Shown: positions 1 to 10,452 of the stretch, piece by piece
Position numbering within the stretch: position 1 is the stretch's first letter
Layout: every line of letters starts with the position of its first letter
Source of the DNA: Dyadobacter psychrophilus
GTDB lineage: Bacteria > Bacteroidota > Bacteroidia > Cytophagales > Spirosomataceae
Length of the DNA stretch: 64,000 nucleotides
Assembly: GCF_900167945.1 (NCBI RefSeq)
Contig: NZ_FUZA01000002.1
Span: 62,001-126,000 of the forward strand
Direction of reading: 5' to 3'
The notes under the pieces: model-generated
What the model was told of the DNA's origin: nothing
Databases searched by the model: none
What the model saw: only the letters and a program-made list of their open reading frames with translations
Made by a program: the position numbers and the translations under genes

Positions 1-1035
1 CAAATTCTGGTCTTGGGACAATGTATTGACCATCAGTCCCGCTTTTCGCAGATTTTCAATATCCTGCTCATTGGCCGCAGGCACTTTAATACTCAGCATG
101 CCGGGTTGTTCCGCCTTATCGGCACCCGCCGGGCCGGTTTTTCCTAATGATGCCAATGCAGATTTAATTGATTCGGATACGGTTAGTTGCGCTACTTTTT
201 TATCTGCCGGAGCGCCCTGATCGATCCACCACGTGAGCAGCGCGATCTGATCTGCTGTCAGTTGGGGCTTGCCTTTGGGCGGCATATGCTCATCCTCATT
301 TTCGGGCAGCAGGCACCTTTTGATCATATCACTTTCTTCGCCTTTTCCTGCAACGAATGCAGGGCCGTTCTCTCCGCCTTTGACGAGTAAGGCCAGCTGA
401 TCCATCCGCAGATCACCTTTGCTTTTGCTTGCGCTGTGGCACTGAGTGCATTTGGCTTCCAGGATCGGCTGCACAATGTCGGTGTAAACAATGGCCTGCT
501 GAATGTCGGTAATGGGTTTGATTGCAGCTGGTTTGGCCTGCACAGGAGGCAGGCCGGCAAGGCCGCGGAATGGTTCGGGCGTGTACTGGGTCAAATAACC
601 TTCTCCGTGGGTAAGCGAGCCGCCGTCGTGGCCAGCACTTAATGTAAGCGCGGTTGCAATCAGGATCGCGGGAAGGTAAATGATCTTGCCGGCAGGCATT
701 AGCCGTTGCAACATGTCGGATTTGACCAGCCAGGCCGCCCAGGCAAATGCAGCGACTCCTATTCCTTTCCACATGTGGTTATCAAGCAAACCGGCATCAT
801 AACCGCCGCTCAATGAAAGCAGATAACCAGCCACGCAGGCGAATGTTGCGCCCATGGCCGAACATAGGAGAATAAAAGTGATAACGCCTTCACTGACAGC
901 AATCTTACCCCATCGTCTTCCGATTTCGAGTAAGGACGCTATCAATAAAAAGCCAATAGGGAAGTGAACAATGGCCGGATGGAACCGGCCAATGAATGTG
1001 GCCCAGGACGAATCCTGCAATAAAATATGATACAT
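1..1035 (-). CDS. DUF2231-like membrane protein fused to a planctomycete-type cytochrome c domain (partial)
   Basis: Reading the reverse strand from the ATG at 1035 gives 345 open codons that run off the left edge, so the C-terminus is missing. The first ~135 residues contain about four hydrophobic helices and a motif (FHPAIVHFPIGF, residues 18-29) typical of DUF2231 membrane proteins. A periplasmic cytochrome region follows with one haem motif CTQCH (C196, C199, H200) and a downstream MPPKGKP stretch as in planctomycete cytochrome C (PSCyt1) domains. It lies 17 bases after the DUF1501 gene in the same direction, so it is likely the last visible gene of that operon. A role as a membrane-anchored electron carrier is inferred. 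The start is supported by the immediate hydrophobic N-terminus. Confidence 0.8.
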   Translation of the reverse strand, partial: MYHILLQDSSWATFIGRFHPAIVHFPIGFLLIASLLEIGRRWGKIAVSEGVITFILLCSAMGATFACVAGYLLSLSGGYDAGLLDNHMWKGIGVAAFAWAAWLVKSDMLQRLMPAGKIIYLPAILIATALTLSAGHDGGSLTHGEGYLTQYTPEPFRGLAGLPPVQAKPAAIKPITDIQQAIVYTDIVQPILEAKCTQCHSASKSKGDLRMDQLALLVKGGENGPAFVAGKGEESDMIKRCLLPENEDEHMPPKGKPQLTADQIALLTWWIDQGAPADKKVAQLTVSESIKSALASLGKTGPAGADKAEQPGMLSIKVPAANEQDIENLRKAGLMVNTLSQDQNL

Positions 1036-1052
1036 GATAAGGGGTTTAGGAA

Positions 1053-2534
1053 CTACGCAATTACTTCTTTTACAACCTTTCCTTCTGTGTCTGTAAGCCG
1101 GAAATTTCTTCCCTGGAAAGGATAGGTGAATTTTTCATGGTCAAAGCCCATTAAGTGAAGGATAGTTGCCTGTAAATCATGTACATGCGTTCTGCCTTTG
1201 GTGCCGTAGTAACCCAGCTCGTCAGTTTCTCCGTGTGAAAAACCTTGCTTTACACCGCCGCCAGCCATCCACATTGTGAATGCATCCAGATGGTGATCGC
1301 GGCCCATAAAAGGCATCACGAGTCCGTTGCGGTTTTCCTGCATCGGCGTTCTGCCAAACTCAGCGCCCCAAATCACGAGCGTTTCTTCCAGTAACCCACG
1401 CATTTTCAGATCCTTGATCAGCGCAGCAACCGGCTGGTCGGACTCGCGGCATTTCTGACGCAGGCCACCTTCCACATTATGGTCTTTGGAAGTGCCGTGG
1501 CCGTCCCAGCCCCAGTCGAAAAGCTGTACAAACCGTACGTCGTTTTCCACCAGTTTCCGAGCCAGCAGGCAGTTCATGGCAAATGTTCCCTCGCCGGGTT
1601 TAACGCCATACATATCCAGAATGAATTGGGGTTCTTTGGACACATCCATCACTTCGGGAACGGACATTTGCATGCGGAATGCCATTTCATACTGGCTGAT
1701 CCGGGTCAGGATTTCCGGGTCTTTTACGTCCTCGTACGTCTGTTTGTTAATTTCATTAATGGCTTCAATGGTCTGTTTGCGCATGTCCCGGTTCATACCA
1801 TTCGGATCGCTCACATATAAAACCGGATCGCCCCCGGTGCGGCACTGCACACCCTGATAAACAGAGGGTAGGAACCCGCTGCCGAAAACGCTTTTGCCTG
1901 CATCAGGCTGCTGTCCGCCCGAGGCAAGTACGATAAATCCCGGAAGATTCTGATTTTCCGAGCCTAAGCCGTAAACAGACCATGCCCCAAGACTTGGTCT
2001 TCCCAGCCGCGGACTTCCCGTATGCATCAGCAGTTGCGCTGGCGCGTGGTTGAACTGATCCGTATGCATGGCTTTCAGAAATGTGATCTCGTCGGCAACG
2101 GTTTGCAGATAAGGCACATAATCGGACATCCAGGCGCCAGACTGGCCATATTGTGCGAAATGTCCCTGCGGACCCAGCATTTTGGGCACACCCTGGATAA
2201 AGGCGAATTTTTTGCCTTCCAAAAACTCGGCAGGACAGTCGCGGCCGTGGTATTTCACCAGTTCAGGCTTGTAGTCGAAAAGTTCAAGCTGCGAAGGCGC
2301 TCCGGCCATGTGAATGTAGATGACACGCTTAGCCTTGGGTGCAAACTGCGGAATGCGCGATTTTGCAACGTCACCGGCGGGACTGCCCGCAGCCGACGAA
2401 GGCCCGCAGGAATCCAGCATAGTTCCTAATCCCAATGCACCCAAGCCGAAGCCGACCGACTGCAAAAAGTGCCGCCGGGTCTGATGAAGCAATGCTGTAT
2501 GTTGGAGTTCTTTTTGTAGGTTTTCCATGTTCAT
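1053..2534 (-). CDS. DUF1501 family protein, Tat-exported
   Basis: The 493-residue product matches the DUF1501 family, sulfatase/alkaline-phosphatase-fold proteins common in Planctomycetes and some Bacteroidota. The N-terminus carries a twin-arginine signal (TRRHFLQSVGFGLGALGLG, residues ~19-37), so it is probably exported folded. Family-like stretches include YIHMAGAPSQLELFDYKP, QLFDWGWDGHG and IWGAEFGRTPM. Its start codon overlaps the stop of the DUF1549/DUF1553 gene by four bases (ATGA), which indicates translational coupling. DUF1501 proteins are very often paired with DUF1549/DUF1553 cytochromes; the substrate is unknown. Confidence 0.9.
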   Translation of the reverse strand: MNMENLQKELQHTALLHQTRRHFLQSVGFGLGALGLGTMLDSCGPSSAAGSPAGDVAKSRIPQFAPKAKRVIYIHMAGAPSQLELFDYKPELVKYHGRDCPAEFLEGKKFAFIQGVPKMLGPQGHFAQYGQSGAWMSDYVPYLQTVADEITFLKAMHTDQFNHAPAQLLMHTGSPRLGRPSLGAWSVYGLGSENQNLPGFIVLASGGQQPDAGKSVFGSGFLPSVYQGVQCRTGGDPVLYVSDPNGMNRDMRKQTIEAINEINKQTYEDVKDPEILTRISQYEMAFRMQMSVPEVMDVSKEPQFILDMYGVKPGEGTFAMNCLLARKLVENDVRFVQLFDWGWDGHGTSKDHNVEGGLRQKCRESDQPVAALIKDLKMRGLLEETLVIWGAEFGRTPMQENRNGLVMPFMGRDHHLDAFTMWMAGGGVKQGFSHGETDELGYYGTKGRTHVHDLQATILHLMGFDHEKFTYPFQGRNFRLTDTEGKVVKEVIA

Positions 2535-5290
2535 TCCTTTGTAATCACATTATCTAAATTCAACATGACATTGGCCGAAATTGTCAGCGCGGCCAGTTCT
2601 GGTGTGCGCTCTTTTCCGTAGGCCAGGATGCTGTCTGCTTCTACTGGTTTCTTCTTATATGCGTCCAGCGCCTGCTTGTAGACCTTTACGAGCACATTCA
2701 GGTTTTTTTCTTCAATGCTTTGGAAAGTGAGCATGCGGTAACCTTCTTTTAATTGTTGTTCGGGCGTTTTTCCGCGCTGCTGCATTCGGGTTGCCAGCTT
2801 TTCGGCAGCTTCCAGATACACCGGATCATTCAATGTGACTAGTGCCTGCAATGGTGTATTGGTCAAAATTCTTCTGGATTGGCAGAACTCGCGGCTTGGC
2901 GCGTCGAATGTAACCATGGAAGGGTAGGGAGCTGTGCGCTTCCAATATGTGTAAACGCCCCGCCGGTAACGGTCTTCGCCTTCGCTCAAAACCCACTTTT
3001 CACCGCTATAAGGAGATTGCCAGATCTTGTCAGGCTGAGGTGGCATTACGCCGGGGCCATACATTTTATCAGAAATCAAACCGCTGCACGCAAGTGCCTG
3101 GTCGCGGACCTGCTCAGCGCTGAGCCTTACGCGCGGGCCACGCGAAATCCAGATGTTGTAAGGGTCTTTTTCCAGCTTGTTTTCATCCGTTTTAGAGCTT
3201 TGGCGGTAAGTGGACGACATTACAATCGTTTTCAGCATCTTTTTAATGCTCCATTTGTCTTGCTCCATAAACTTGACTGCGAGCCAGTCCAGCAGCTCGG
3301 GATGGGTGGGCTCGGCTCCCTGGGAACCGAAATCTTCCACGGTTTCTACAATTCCTTTACCAAACAATTGCTCCCAGAACCGGTTTACGATCACGCGGGA
3401 AGTGAGTGCATTGTCGCGGCTTACGATCCATTTGGCCAGACCGACACGGTCCCTCGGCGCGTCTTTGGGCAACGGAGCGAGCAATTTTGGAACGTCAGGT
3501 TTTACTTCCGCGCCTTTTACCATCCAGTTTCCTCTTACAAAAACATTGGTTTTACGCGCGAAATCTCCTTTTCCTTCCCAGATTACCGGCATACTTTCCG
3601 TTTGGTGTGTGAGAACCGTCGCATAATCAGCCACAATGTTGTTATAATCAGGCTTTTCCTTGCCCGGCAATGCCTTTTGGAATGACATCCACGTTATCCT
3701 GACCCATTCGTCGGGGTTTTTCGGGCTTTTTAATGAAAGGAAAATATCATGTTTGCCAGCCGTTTTTACCAATGGCGCAATGATCACTGAATCTCTGACA
3801 GGCACATTCATTTGAGAAATCACGGGCCCATCCAGCTTGTCCAAGTGCAGCGAAAGCACGGCGTTCTGTGCTTTGGTGGAAACATTCATGACCACATTAT
3901 CTGCATTGGAAAGATCAACTCCGGCGATCCTTGCATTCCCATTATTTTTAACACCATAATAAGAGATCAGCAGCACAGTTGACTGGTCACCTTTGATAAA
4001 ATTATGCGCATTGATTTTAGGCTCCATCACCTTCATAAACTGCGTTACTTCCGGCAGTTGCTCAGGTTTGCTTTCCCTGATCCAGCTTTTCACTCTTTCT
4101 ACGCGGGCTGAATCTTCACCTTTGTAAAATCGCATTTTCGGCCATTCGTCCCATACATCTTCATCACGGGTGTTATTGAAAAAGGCCATGTATTTGTAAT
4201 AATCCTCGTGCGGAATAGGGTCATAGGGATGGCTGTGACATTGAATGCAGGCGAATGTGGTTCCCTGCCACACCTCCCAGGTTGTGTTCACACGGTCGAT
4301 CTGGGCAGCAGTCCGGAATTCTTCGTCGTCGGTTCCGCCTTCATTATTGGTCATTGTATTGCGGTGATAGCCCGTGGCGATCATGTTCTCTTCCAGTGGG
4401 AAGCCGTCTTTGTCCTTTTGTAACAAATCGCCGGCCAGCTGCTCGATGGTAAACTGGTCAAATGGTTTATCCTGATTGAATGATTTGACCACATAATCGC
4501 GGTAACGCCACATGGTTCTGCCTCCGTCACTTTCGTAGCCCTTTGTATCCGCATAGCGCGCCAGATCCATCCACATGGAGGTCCATCGCTCACCATATGC
4601 GGGCGATTTCAACAATCTGTCAACCACTTTCTCGTAGGCATTTTCAGATTTATCATTGACAAAATCAGCGACTTGCTTTTCCGTAGGTGGAAGGCCTGTA
4701 AGATCCAGACTTACCCGGCGTATCAATGTGGCACGATCAGCTTCTGCGGAAACATTGAGGCCCTTATCCTTTAATTTATCAAGAACAAAATGGTCAATTT
4801 CGTTTGTAGCCCACTTTTTATCCGCATTATCAATCAATCCGAACAGGTTACTGAAACCGTCCAGAGAAGGCACGTCGGGTCTCTCGATCTTTTTATAGGA
4901 CCAATGTGTTTCCCATTTCGCGCCCTGATTGATCCATTTTTTTAGTATATCAATTTCCTCTTCCTTCAAAGGCGTGCCGTTTTTAGGCATTTTCTCGTCC
5001 GGGTCATCGCTTAATATACGGCGGATCATTTCGCTGGCATCCGCATCGCCACGTACCACCGGAATTTTACCCGACTTGCCGGGTTCTAGCATTTCGTGTT
5101 CAAACAAGAAGCTCACGTCGCCTGCCTTCTTAACGCCGCCATGGCAGCCCATGCAATGCTTGTTGAGTATAGGCTTCACCTCGGTGTTGTAATCCACCGA
5201 GGAAGAGCCTAACGAGCCCGAAAGCCAGAAAAAGGAAGATATGGCAATGATGAGAACTCCCGCGCCAATAAATAATCTGTTACTCAGCAT
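2531..5290 (-). CDS. Planctomycete-type cytochrome with DUF1549 and DUF1553 domains
   Basis: A 919-residue exported protein. After an N-terminal membrane/signal segment (residues ~7-28) there is a PSCyt1 cytochrome domain with haem motif CMGCH (C46-H50) and the MPKNGTPL stretch. DUF1549 follows in the first half (RRVSLDLTGLPPT, then YGERWTSMWMDLARYADT), including a second CxxCH in FACIQCHSHPYDPI. The C-terminal third is DUF1553 (DNALTSRVIVNRFWEQLFGKGIV; RRILTNTPLQALVTLNDP). It begins the planctomycete-type set downstream of SusD and overlaps DUF1501 by four bases. In Planctomycetes such proteins are linked to polysaccharide breakdown, but the biochemical role is not established. Confidence 0.92.
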   Translation of the reverse strand: MLSNRLFIGAGVLIIAISSFFWLSGSLGSSSVDYNTEVKPILNKHCMGCHGGVKKAGDVSFLFEHEMLEPGKSGKIPVVRGDADASEMIRRILSDDPDEKMPKNGTPLKEEEIDILKKWINQGAKWETHWSYKKIERPDVPSLDGFSNLFGLIDNADKKWATNEIDHFVLDKLKDKGLNVSAEADRATLIRRVSLDLTGLPPTEKQVADFVNDKSENAYEKVVDRLLKSPAYGERWTSMWMDLARYADTKGYESDGGRTMWRYRDYVVKSFNQDKPFDQFTIEQLAGDLLQKDKDGFPLEENMIATGYHRNTMTNNEGGTDDEEFRTAAQIDRVNTTWEVWQGTTFACIQCHSHPYDPIPHEDYYKYMAFFNNTRDEDVWDEWPKMRFYKGEDSARVERVKSWIRESKPEQLPEVTQFMKVMEPKINAHNFIKGDQSTVLLISYYGVKNNGNARIAGVDLSNADNVVMNVSTKAQNAVLSLHLDKLDGPVISQMNVPVRDSVIIAPLVKTAGKHDIFLSLKSPKNPDEWVRITWMSFQKALPGKEKPDYNNIVADYATVLTHQTESMPVIWEGKGDFARKTNVFVRGNWMVKGAEVKPDVPKLLAPLPKDAPRDRVGLAKWIVSRDNALTSRVIVNRFWEQLFGKGIVETVEDFGSQGAEPTHPELLDWLAVKFMEQDKWSIKKMLKTIVMSSTYRQSSKTDENKLEKDPYNIWISRGPRVRLSAEQVRDQALACSGLISDKMYGPGVMPPQPDKIWQSPYSGEKWVLSEGEDRYRRGVYTYWKRTAPYPSMVTFDAPSREFCQSRRILTNTPLQALVTLNDPVYLEAAEKLATRMQQRGKTPEQQLKEGYRMLTFQSIEEKNLNVLVKVYKQALDAYKKKPVEADSILAYGKERTPELAALTISANVMLNLDNVITKE

Positions 5291-5328
5291 CCTTCAATCT
5301 TTTGTTAAAAATTTCATACGCTTCCGAT

Positions 5329-6900
5329 CTATTGCCAGATCGCATTTTGCTTCACGTTCGGGTTACCCAGCAGTTCTTTTACTGGCAATGGTAAAACGTA
5401 GTCTCTCGCTTTCGGAACGCGGTCTACATTGTATTTTTGGGCAAAATGTTTTATTTCTTTACTAAGATAATCAATTGGACCGCCGAATTTACTCTTTCTG
5501 CGTAGTTCGGGATACATAACTTGCTCAAAAACAAATTCCTGCATGCGCTCCTGAATGATGGCATCGCGGAGTGCCGCCTGACTTAATGCCTTCAATGCCG
5601 GAATTCCCGCGCGCTCCCTTACTTTGTTGATCGAGATAAGCGGATTGCCCTGTCCGCTCTCATTACAAGCTTCGGAATGGCCCAGCAGAATGTCAGATAA
5701 ACGAATATAGATCGTGTTTTTCTCGGTAGCTGAATTGCGTCTGTCCAGCTCGGCAATCTTGTTGGACCACGCTTTGCCAAAGATCATTTGCGCGGGATCT
5801 TTCGGATTGGCATCTGATTTCACCACGCCGCCAAAGCGTGAAAGGTTATAGTCGGCTTTCGGGCTCCATGTCACGATAGGATAGGTGCCATTGATTTTTC
5901 CAAAACGTCCCGTTGGATAGCTTTCAATGAATGTTCCCGCAATGCGCTTGTCCTTTGGGTCGTAAGCCGAGCGGAATTCCTGGGTTGTGCTGATCCAGCT
6001 CCATCCTGAACCGCCCAGTTCGCTGGGAAAATCCTCAGGATTGAAGTGGGCCGAATGCTGGCTGTATTCGTTGGGGCTGGCCGTGGCCGACACCTGCGCT
6101 TCAAAAATGCGCTCGCCCTGATTTTCGTGGACAAGATCGAAATTGAATGCAAAGTCGGCGTACAATGTCAGGCCGCTGTTGTTGATAATATCTTCTGCGG
6201 TTGCTTTGGCATCGGCCCATTTTTCATCCCACAATTGTGCCTTCATCAGCACCGATTTGGCAGCCCATTTGGTTGCGCGGCCCAGGTCGGCGCCTGTGTA
6301 GCTGGCTGGAAGCAGCTCGGCTGCGGCTTTGGTGTCGGCATAAATCTGGTCGATAATCGCCCGGTTACCGCCGCTGTTGGTAGGAAGCTCGGTAATGTTC
6401 TGGGTCGATTTTACAGACAGCGGCGCATCATCGAAATAACTGAGCAGACCATAATAGTAGAATGCCCGCAGAAACAACGTCTCGCCTTTCAACCGGTCGA
6501 TCAGTGCCTGGTTGTTGGGATCTTTCATGGCTTCGGCGGTCTCGATGATCGCATTGGCGCGGTTGATGGAGCGGTAGCAAATGCCCCAGTAAGCTTCAAT
6601 GTATTCGTCTGCCGGGTTTACATTGCCCAGGTTGAATTGCAGCGGGCCCTTTTCCCAGCCCACCTGGTAACCGCCGATCAGACATTCAAATACATAGCGG
6701 TCGTAGAAAAATCCGAAACCGCCCGAATTCAGGTCGTCATAAACGGCATTAACACCCAGTTTCAGTTCGTTGGCGGTTTTGTAAAATGTTTCCGGGTTGA
6801 TAAAATCCGGCTTTTCTTTCAGATCCGAACAGCCGACGCCGGAAAGCATCAGCATTACCAGCGCGATCAGTCTTGTATAATGTAATTGTATATTTTTCAT
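5329..6900 (-). CDS. SusD/RagB family nutrient-binding outer membrane lipoprotein
   Basis: A SusD-like surface lipoprotein of about 523 residues that would lid the SusC channel and capture substrate. A lipoprotein signal ends at the cysteine in MLMLSGVGC. SusD-type features include the TPR-like N-terminal half (IEAYWGICYRSINRANAIIE; ETLFLRAFYYYGLLSYF) and the C-terminal part with IRLSDILLGHSEACNESG, INKVRERAGIPAL and IIQERMQEFVFE. I chose the ATG at 6900, three codons inside the longest frame, because it begins with MKN just before the hydrophobic signal. It follows susC by about 33 bases and is followed by the DUF1549/DUF1553 gene. The substrate cannot be told from sequence. Confidence 0.93.
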   Translation of the reverse strand: MKNIQLHYTRLIALVMLMLSGVGCSDLKEKPDFINPETFYKTANELKLGVNAVYDDLNSGGFGFFYDRYVFECLIGGYQVGWEKGPLQFNLGNVNPADEYIEAYWGICYRSINRANAIIETAEAMKDPNNQALIDRLKGETLFLRAFYYYGLLSYFDDAPLSVKSTQNITELPTNSGGNRAIIDQIYADTKAAAELLPASYTGADLGRATKWAAKSVLMKAQLWDEKWADAKATAEDIINNSGLTLYADFAFNFDLVHENQGERIFEAQVSATASPNEYSQHSAHFNPEDFPSELGGSGWSWISTTQEFRSAYDPKDKRIAGTFIESYPTGRFGKINGTYPIVTWSPKADYNLSRFGGVVKSDANPKDPAQMIFGKAWSNKIAELDRRNSATEKNTIYIRLSDILLGHSEACNESGQGNPLISINKVRERAGIPALKALSQAALRDAIIQERMQEFVFEQVMYPELRRKSKFGGPIDYLSKEIKHFAQKYNVDRVPKARDYVLPLPVKELLGNPNVKQNAIWQ

Positions 6901-6933
6901 ATCGATCATATCAATGTTACAAATGAATGATTA

Positions 6934-9900
6934 TCAGATTCCAAGGTTGATGCCGACCGTATACTGGCGTGCGCGCGGATAAGCATCGTAATCGTCTCCA
7001 CGGTTCAGGTTATTTTGGCCCTGATTGTTTACTTCGGGATCAAATCCTTTGTATTTGGTGAACAAAAGCAAATTTTGACCACTCACATAAACCCTTGCAT
7101 GACGGATGATCTTGGTGTTTACCGGCACTGTATAACCCAGCGACAGATTTTGCAGCCGTACAAATGAGCCGTCCTGAATGAAGAATGATGATCTTCTGAA
7201 AGAAATGAAGTCGCGGCGGCCGTCGATAACGGGCCTTGGTGCATTTGTGTTTTCAGGTGTCCAGGAATCGGTCAGAATGTTTCCGATCTGGTTAATCTTT
7301 TGCACGCCATCACCCATTTCCGACTGCTGCAGGTTGCGGACTTTGTTGCCGTGCACACCGCGGAAAAATACCGAAACGTCGAATCCTTTGAACTTTACAG
7401 TCGTGTTGGCGCCCCAGGTAAGTTTCGGGTTTGGATCGCCAATGATCTTGAAATCGTCGGTTGTATACTTTCCATCCCCATTCACGTCTTCGTACTTGGG
7501 ATAGCCTGCTTTGGCAGAAAAAGTTTTGCCTTCCTCTTCACTCTGAAATAACCCGACATAATTATATCCGCGCCAAACGCCGATGGGATTTCCGGCTTCC
7601 ACCCAGCTTCCCAGCACGCCCAGGTGACTGCTTGTGGTGCCTGCAAAAAACGGCGTGCTTTTTCCAAGATCAACGATCTTATTACGAAGAATGGAGACAT
7701 TACCGCTCACATCCCAGGTGAATGCTTTGGAGCTCATTAACTTGTAGCTGGCTGCAAATTCGAGCCCTTTGTTACTGAGCGAACCGGAATTGAGCATAAT
7801 GGTGCTGAAACCTGTGCTTTGAGGAATGGAAACGTCCAGCAACAGGTCAGTGGTTTTGTTTTCAAAGGCATCCACAGTTAAAGTAAGGCGGTTGGATAGC
7901 AGGGCAAAGTCCAGGCCGACATTGAGCATGGAAGTGCTTTCCCATTTGAGATCATTGTTGGAGATCCTGTTGGGCCCGTAACCCGAAACCAGCGCTGGCG
8001 TAGTGCCGAAAACGTAGTTATAAGGAATCAAACCAGCCACGGAGCGGTAAACGGGGATTTGGGAATTTCCCGTAAGTCCATAGCTGGCGCGCAGTTTGAA
8101 ATCGTCAAACACGGTTGCCAGTCCTGAATTTTTAAAAAAACCTTCATTAACAATTCGCCAGCCAATAGCAGCAGACGGAAATGTTGCCCATTTATTGTTC
8201 GGCCCGAATTTGGAAGAACCATCACGGCGTAATGTAAATGTGAGCAGGTAACGGTCTTTGAAATTATAATTCACGCGGCCAAGATAGGAGAGCAGTTCCC
8301 ACTCAACACGGCCCGAATTAGGAACCAGCGGCCGGCTGCCATTTTGCATATTAACGGCCTCGATGTCGTCGGAAGGAAGGCCCCGCGTTGCATTGGATTC
8401 AAAATAGTTGAGTTCTTTCTGATAGGTGTATCCCAATGTTACGTCCAGAAATTGCCCGGCGGCGATCTCTTTGTTGTAGCTTAAAATATTCTCATTCAAC
8501 AGGTTATTGCTGTTTCTGTTCGCCTTTTGCAGCTCACGGTCGTTCTGACGGCCCAGATACGTGAAATTATTGTAAAAAGTGGTCCGGCGTGCATTGACCA
8601 GGTCCACGCCAATGCTCGTGCGAAATTTGAGCCCTTCTATAATGTTAAAGGTTAATGCCGTTGTTCCAAAAAGCCTGTTTGTCCAGTCGCGGTCATAACC
8701 CTCCATGGCCTCAGCGAGCGGATTGGTCAAAAAGCGCTGGTCGTAGCTGGCATACTGGTAACCGCCATTTGCGTCATAGACACCCACCGTAGGGTCTAGT
8801 CCAAGTGCAGAAATCACTATTCCTCCCGGACCGCCGCGGTCTGTGGGCACATTGCTGCTACTCGATCGGTTGAAGGACCAGCTGTTGCTCAACGTGGCTT
8901 TGCCTTTCAAAAAATCATTATCCAGATTCATCCGGAATCCATATCTGTTGAAATCCGTATTTTTGATGATCCCGTTATTATCCAGATAGTTACCAACAAA
9001 TGCATAACGCATTCCCTTGGTGCCACCCGTGAATGAAAGCTGGTGATTGGACAATGCACCGGTGCGCGAGATCACATCCCACCAGTCGGTGCCTGCCCCG
9101 ATCTGGCTGATCTGCTGATCGGAATAGCGCGGGTTTCCGCCCTGGCTTTTTTCCAATAAATTAATGTAACGCGCATAATCACCGCCATTAAGCACATTCA
9201 CTTCGTTTGCAATGGTTTGAAAAGAGTAGGAGCCATCATAATCCACGCTGCTTTGCCCTTCCTTACCGCGTTTGGTGGTTATCAATATGACACCGTTGGC
9301 ACCTCTGGAACCGTAAATAGAAGTTGCGGAGGCATCTTTAAGTATTTCAATGGATTCAATTTCGTTGGGGTTGATGGTGGCCATGGCATTGGTAGGCTGG
9401 CGGTTTCCGGTCGTGCCTAACGCATTATTATCAGGATACATGGGAAATCCGTCGATCACGTAAAGTGGCTCGCTGCCGCTGTTGATCGAGTTTGCGCCAC
9501 GCACGCGGATGGAAATGCCACCGCCGGGCGCTCCCGAGGTTTGCGTCACCTGCACACCCGGCGCCCGCGACTGGATGGCCTGATCCACAGATGTTACCGG
9601 CATTTCGCGGATAGCTTCGCTTTTAATGCTGGAAACTGAGCCGGTCAGGTCACTTTTCTTGACTGCGCCATAACCGATCACCACAATTTCTTCGAGCGAT
9701 TTGTTTTCCGGCTCCATCACAACGGCGATCGAGGTGCGGTTATCTAAGGATAGTTCCTGAGGCTTGTAGCCAACAAAGCTGAAAACCAGCACGGCGCCCG
9801 CTCTCTGAGCAATATCTATTTCAAAATCACCATCTTTATTGGTGGTCGTTCCTTTTTGTGTTCCTCTTAACACCACACTCACCCCGGGCAACCCTGCATT

Positions 9901-10365
9901 GGTTTCATCGGTAACTTTTCCCTTAATGAGCTCTGCGGCGGGCATAGCCGCTTCCTCTGTTTGCTCTTGCTGGGCGGGTGCGGGCACATTATTGGTTGGC
10001 GAGGTGAGCAGTATCCTTCCCGAAGTAAGCTGATACGCGATATGCAGCGGCTCAAAAAGCGTTGTTAAAGCCGTGGCCAGCTTTTGGTTGACGATGTGAA
10101 TGTTGACCGTACGGTCCGCTTTGATGGCTTTCTGGCTGTATGCGAACTTGACTTCGGCCTGTTCTTCCAACTCGCGCAGCACGTCTTTCAACTCAGCATC
10201 CCGTGCGTGGATTGTGACTTGTCTGTCCATAATCTCCTGCGCGCGGCTTTCTGTGGTCGCATAAGTGAGACTGGTGAAGGCAACGGCGAAAAGAAATTGA
10301 GCGAGTGTTAGTTTCATGAGAATGCACAGTGATGCACACCATTTTAATTGTAGGTTTCTTTGCAT
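6934..10365 (-). CDS. SusC/RagA family TonB-linked outer membrane protein
   Basis: A TonB-dependent importer of about 1143 residues. After the signal peptide comes an STN (secretin/TonB short N-terminal) domain (about 65 residues beginning VTIHARDAELKDVLREL), which normally contacts FecR for sigma-factor signalling. Next are a carboxypeptidase-regulatory-like beta domain (IKGKVTDETNAGLPGVSVVLRG), the plug (EEIVVIGYGAVKKSDLTG; SVDQAIQSRAPGVQV; SEPLYVIDGFP) and the beta-barrel ending NLGI. The STN domain and the adjacent FecR and sigma genes indicate a signalling importer that controls its own expression. The longest frame starts at 10425; ATG 10365 gives a conventional N-terminus (MQRNLQLKW) before the signal peptide. 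Confidence 0.93.
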   Translation of the reverse strand: MQRNLQLKWCASLCILMKLTLAQFLFAVAFTSLTYATTESRAQEIMDRQVTIHARDAELKDVLRELEEQAEVKFAYSQKAIKADRTVNIHIVNQKLATALTTLFEPLHIAYQLTSGRILLTSPTNNVPAPAQQEQTEEAAMPAAELIKGKVTDETNAGLPGVSVVLRGTQKGTTTNKDGDFEIDIAQRAGAVLVFSFVGYKPQELSLDNRTSIAVVMEPENKSLEEIVVIGYGAVKKSDLTGSVSSIKSEAIREMPVTSVDQAIQSRAPGVQVTQTSGAPGGGISIRVRGANSINSGSEPLYVIDGFPMYPDNNALGTTGNRQPTNAMATINPNEIESIEILKDASATSIYGSRGANGVILITTKRGKEGQSSVDYDGSYSFQTIANEVNVLNGGDYARYINLLEKSQGGNPRYSDQQISQIGAGTDWWDVISRTGALSNHQLSFTGGTKGMRYAFVGNYLDNNGIIKNTDFNRYGFRMNLDNDFLKGKATLSNSWSFNRSSSSNVPTDRGGPGGIVISALGLDPTVGVYDANGGYQYASYDQRFLTNPLAEAMEGYDRDWTNRLFGTTALTFNIIEGLKFRTSIGVDLVNARRTTFYNNFTYLGRQNDRELQKANRNSNNLLNENILSYNKEIAAGQFLDVTLGYTYQKELNYFESNATRGLPSDDIEAVNMQNGSRPLVPNSGRVEWELLSYLGRVNYNFKDRYLLTFTLRRDGSSKFGPNNKWATFPSAAIGWRIVNEGFFKNSGLATVFDDFKLRASYGLTGNSQIPVYRSVAGLIPYNYVFGTTPALVSGYGPNRISNNDLKWESTSMLNVGLDFALLSNRLTLTVDAFENKTTDLLLDVSIPQSTGFSTIMLNSGSLSNKGLEFAASYKLMSSKAFTWDVSGNVSILRNKIVDLGKSTPFFAGTTSSHLGVLGSWVEAGNPIGVWRGYNYVGLFQSEEEGKTFSAKAGYPKYEDVNGDGKYTTDDFKIIGDPNPKLTWGANTTVKFKGFDVSVFFRGVHGNKVRNLQQSEMGDGVQKINQIGNILTDSWTPENTNAPRPVIDGRRDFISFRRSSFFIQDGSFVRLQNLSLGYTVPVNTKIIRHARVYVSGQNLLLFTKYKGFDPEVNNQGQNNLNRGDDYDAYPRARQYTVGINLGI

Positions 10366-10452
10366 AATTTTGTTGGTTCTATTTTGAGAAAAACAGGACA
10401 TTGGCCGCATGCTCTTTCTGTCCAAGGATTTTACATGCAGGCCGTAATCAAG

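Noticed and set aside
26-772. Short frames on both strands at the left edge (26-220, 187-390, 324-560, 413-772, 436-642)
   Set aside because: They are shadows of the partial DUF2231/cytochrome gene on the minus strand, which has continuous family-like sequence over 1-1035.
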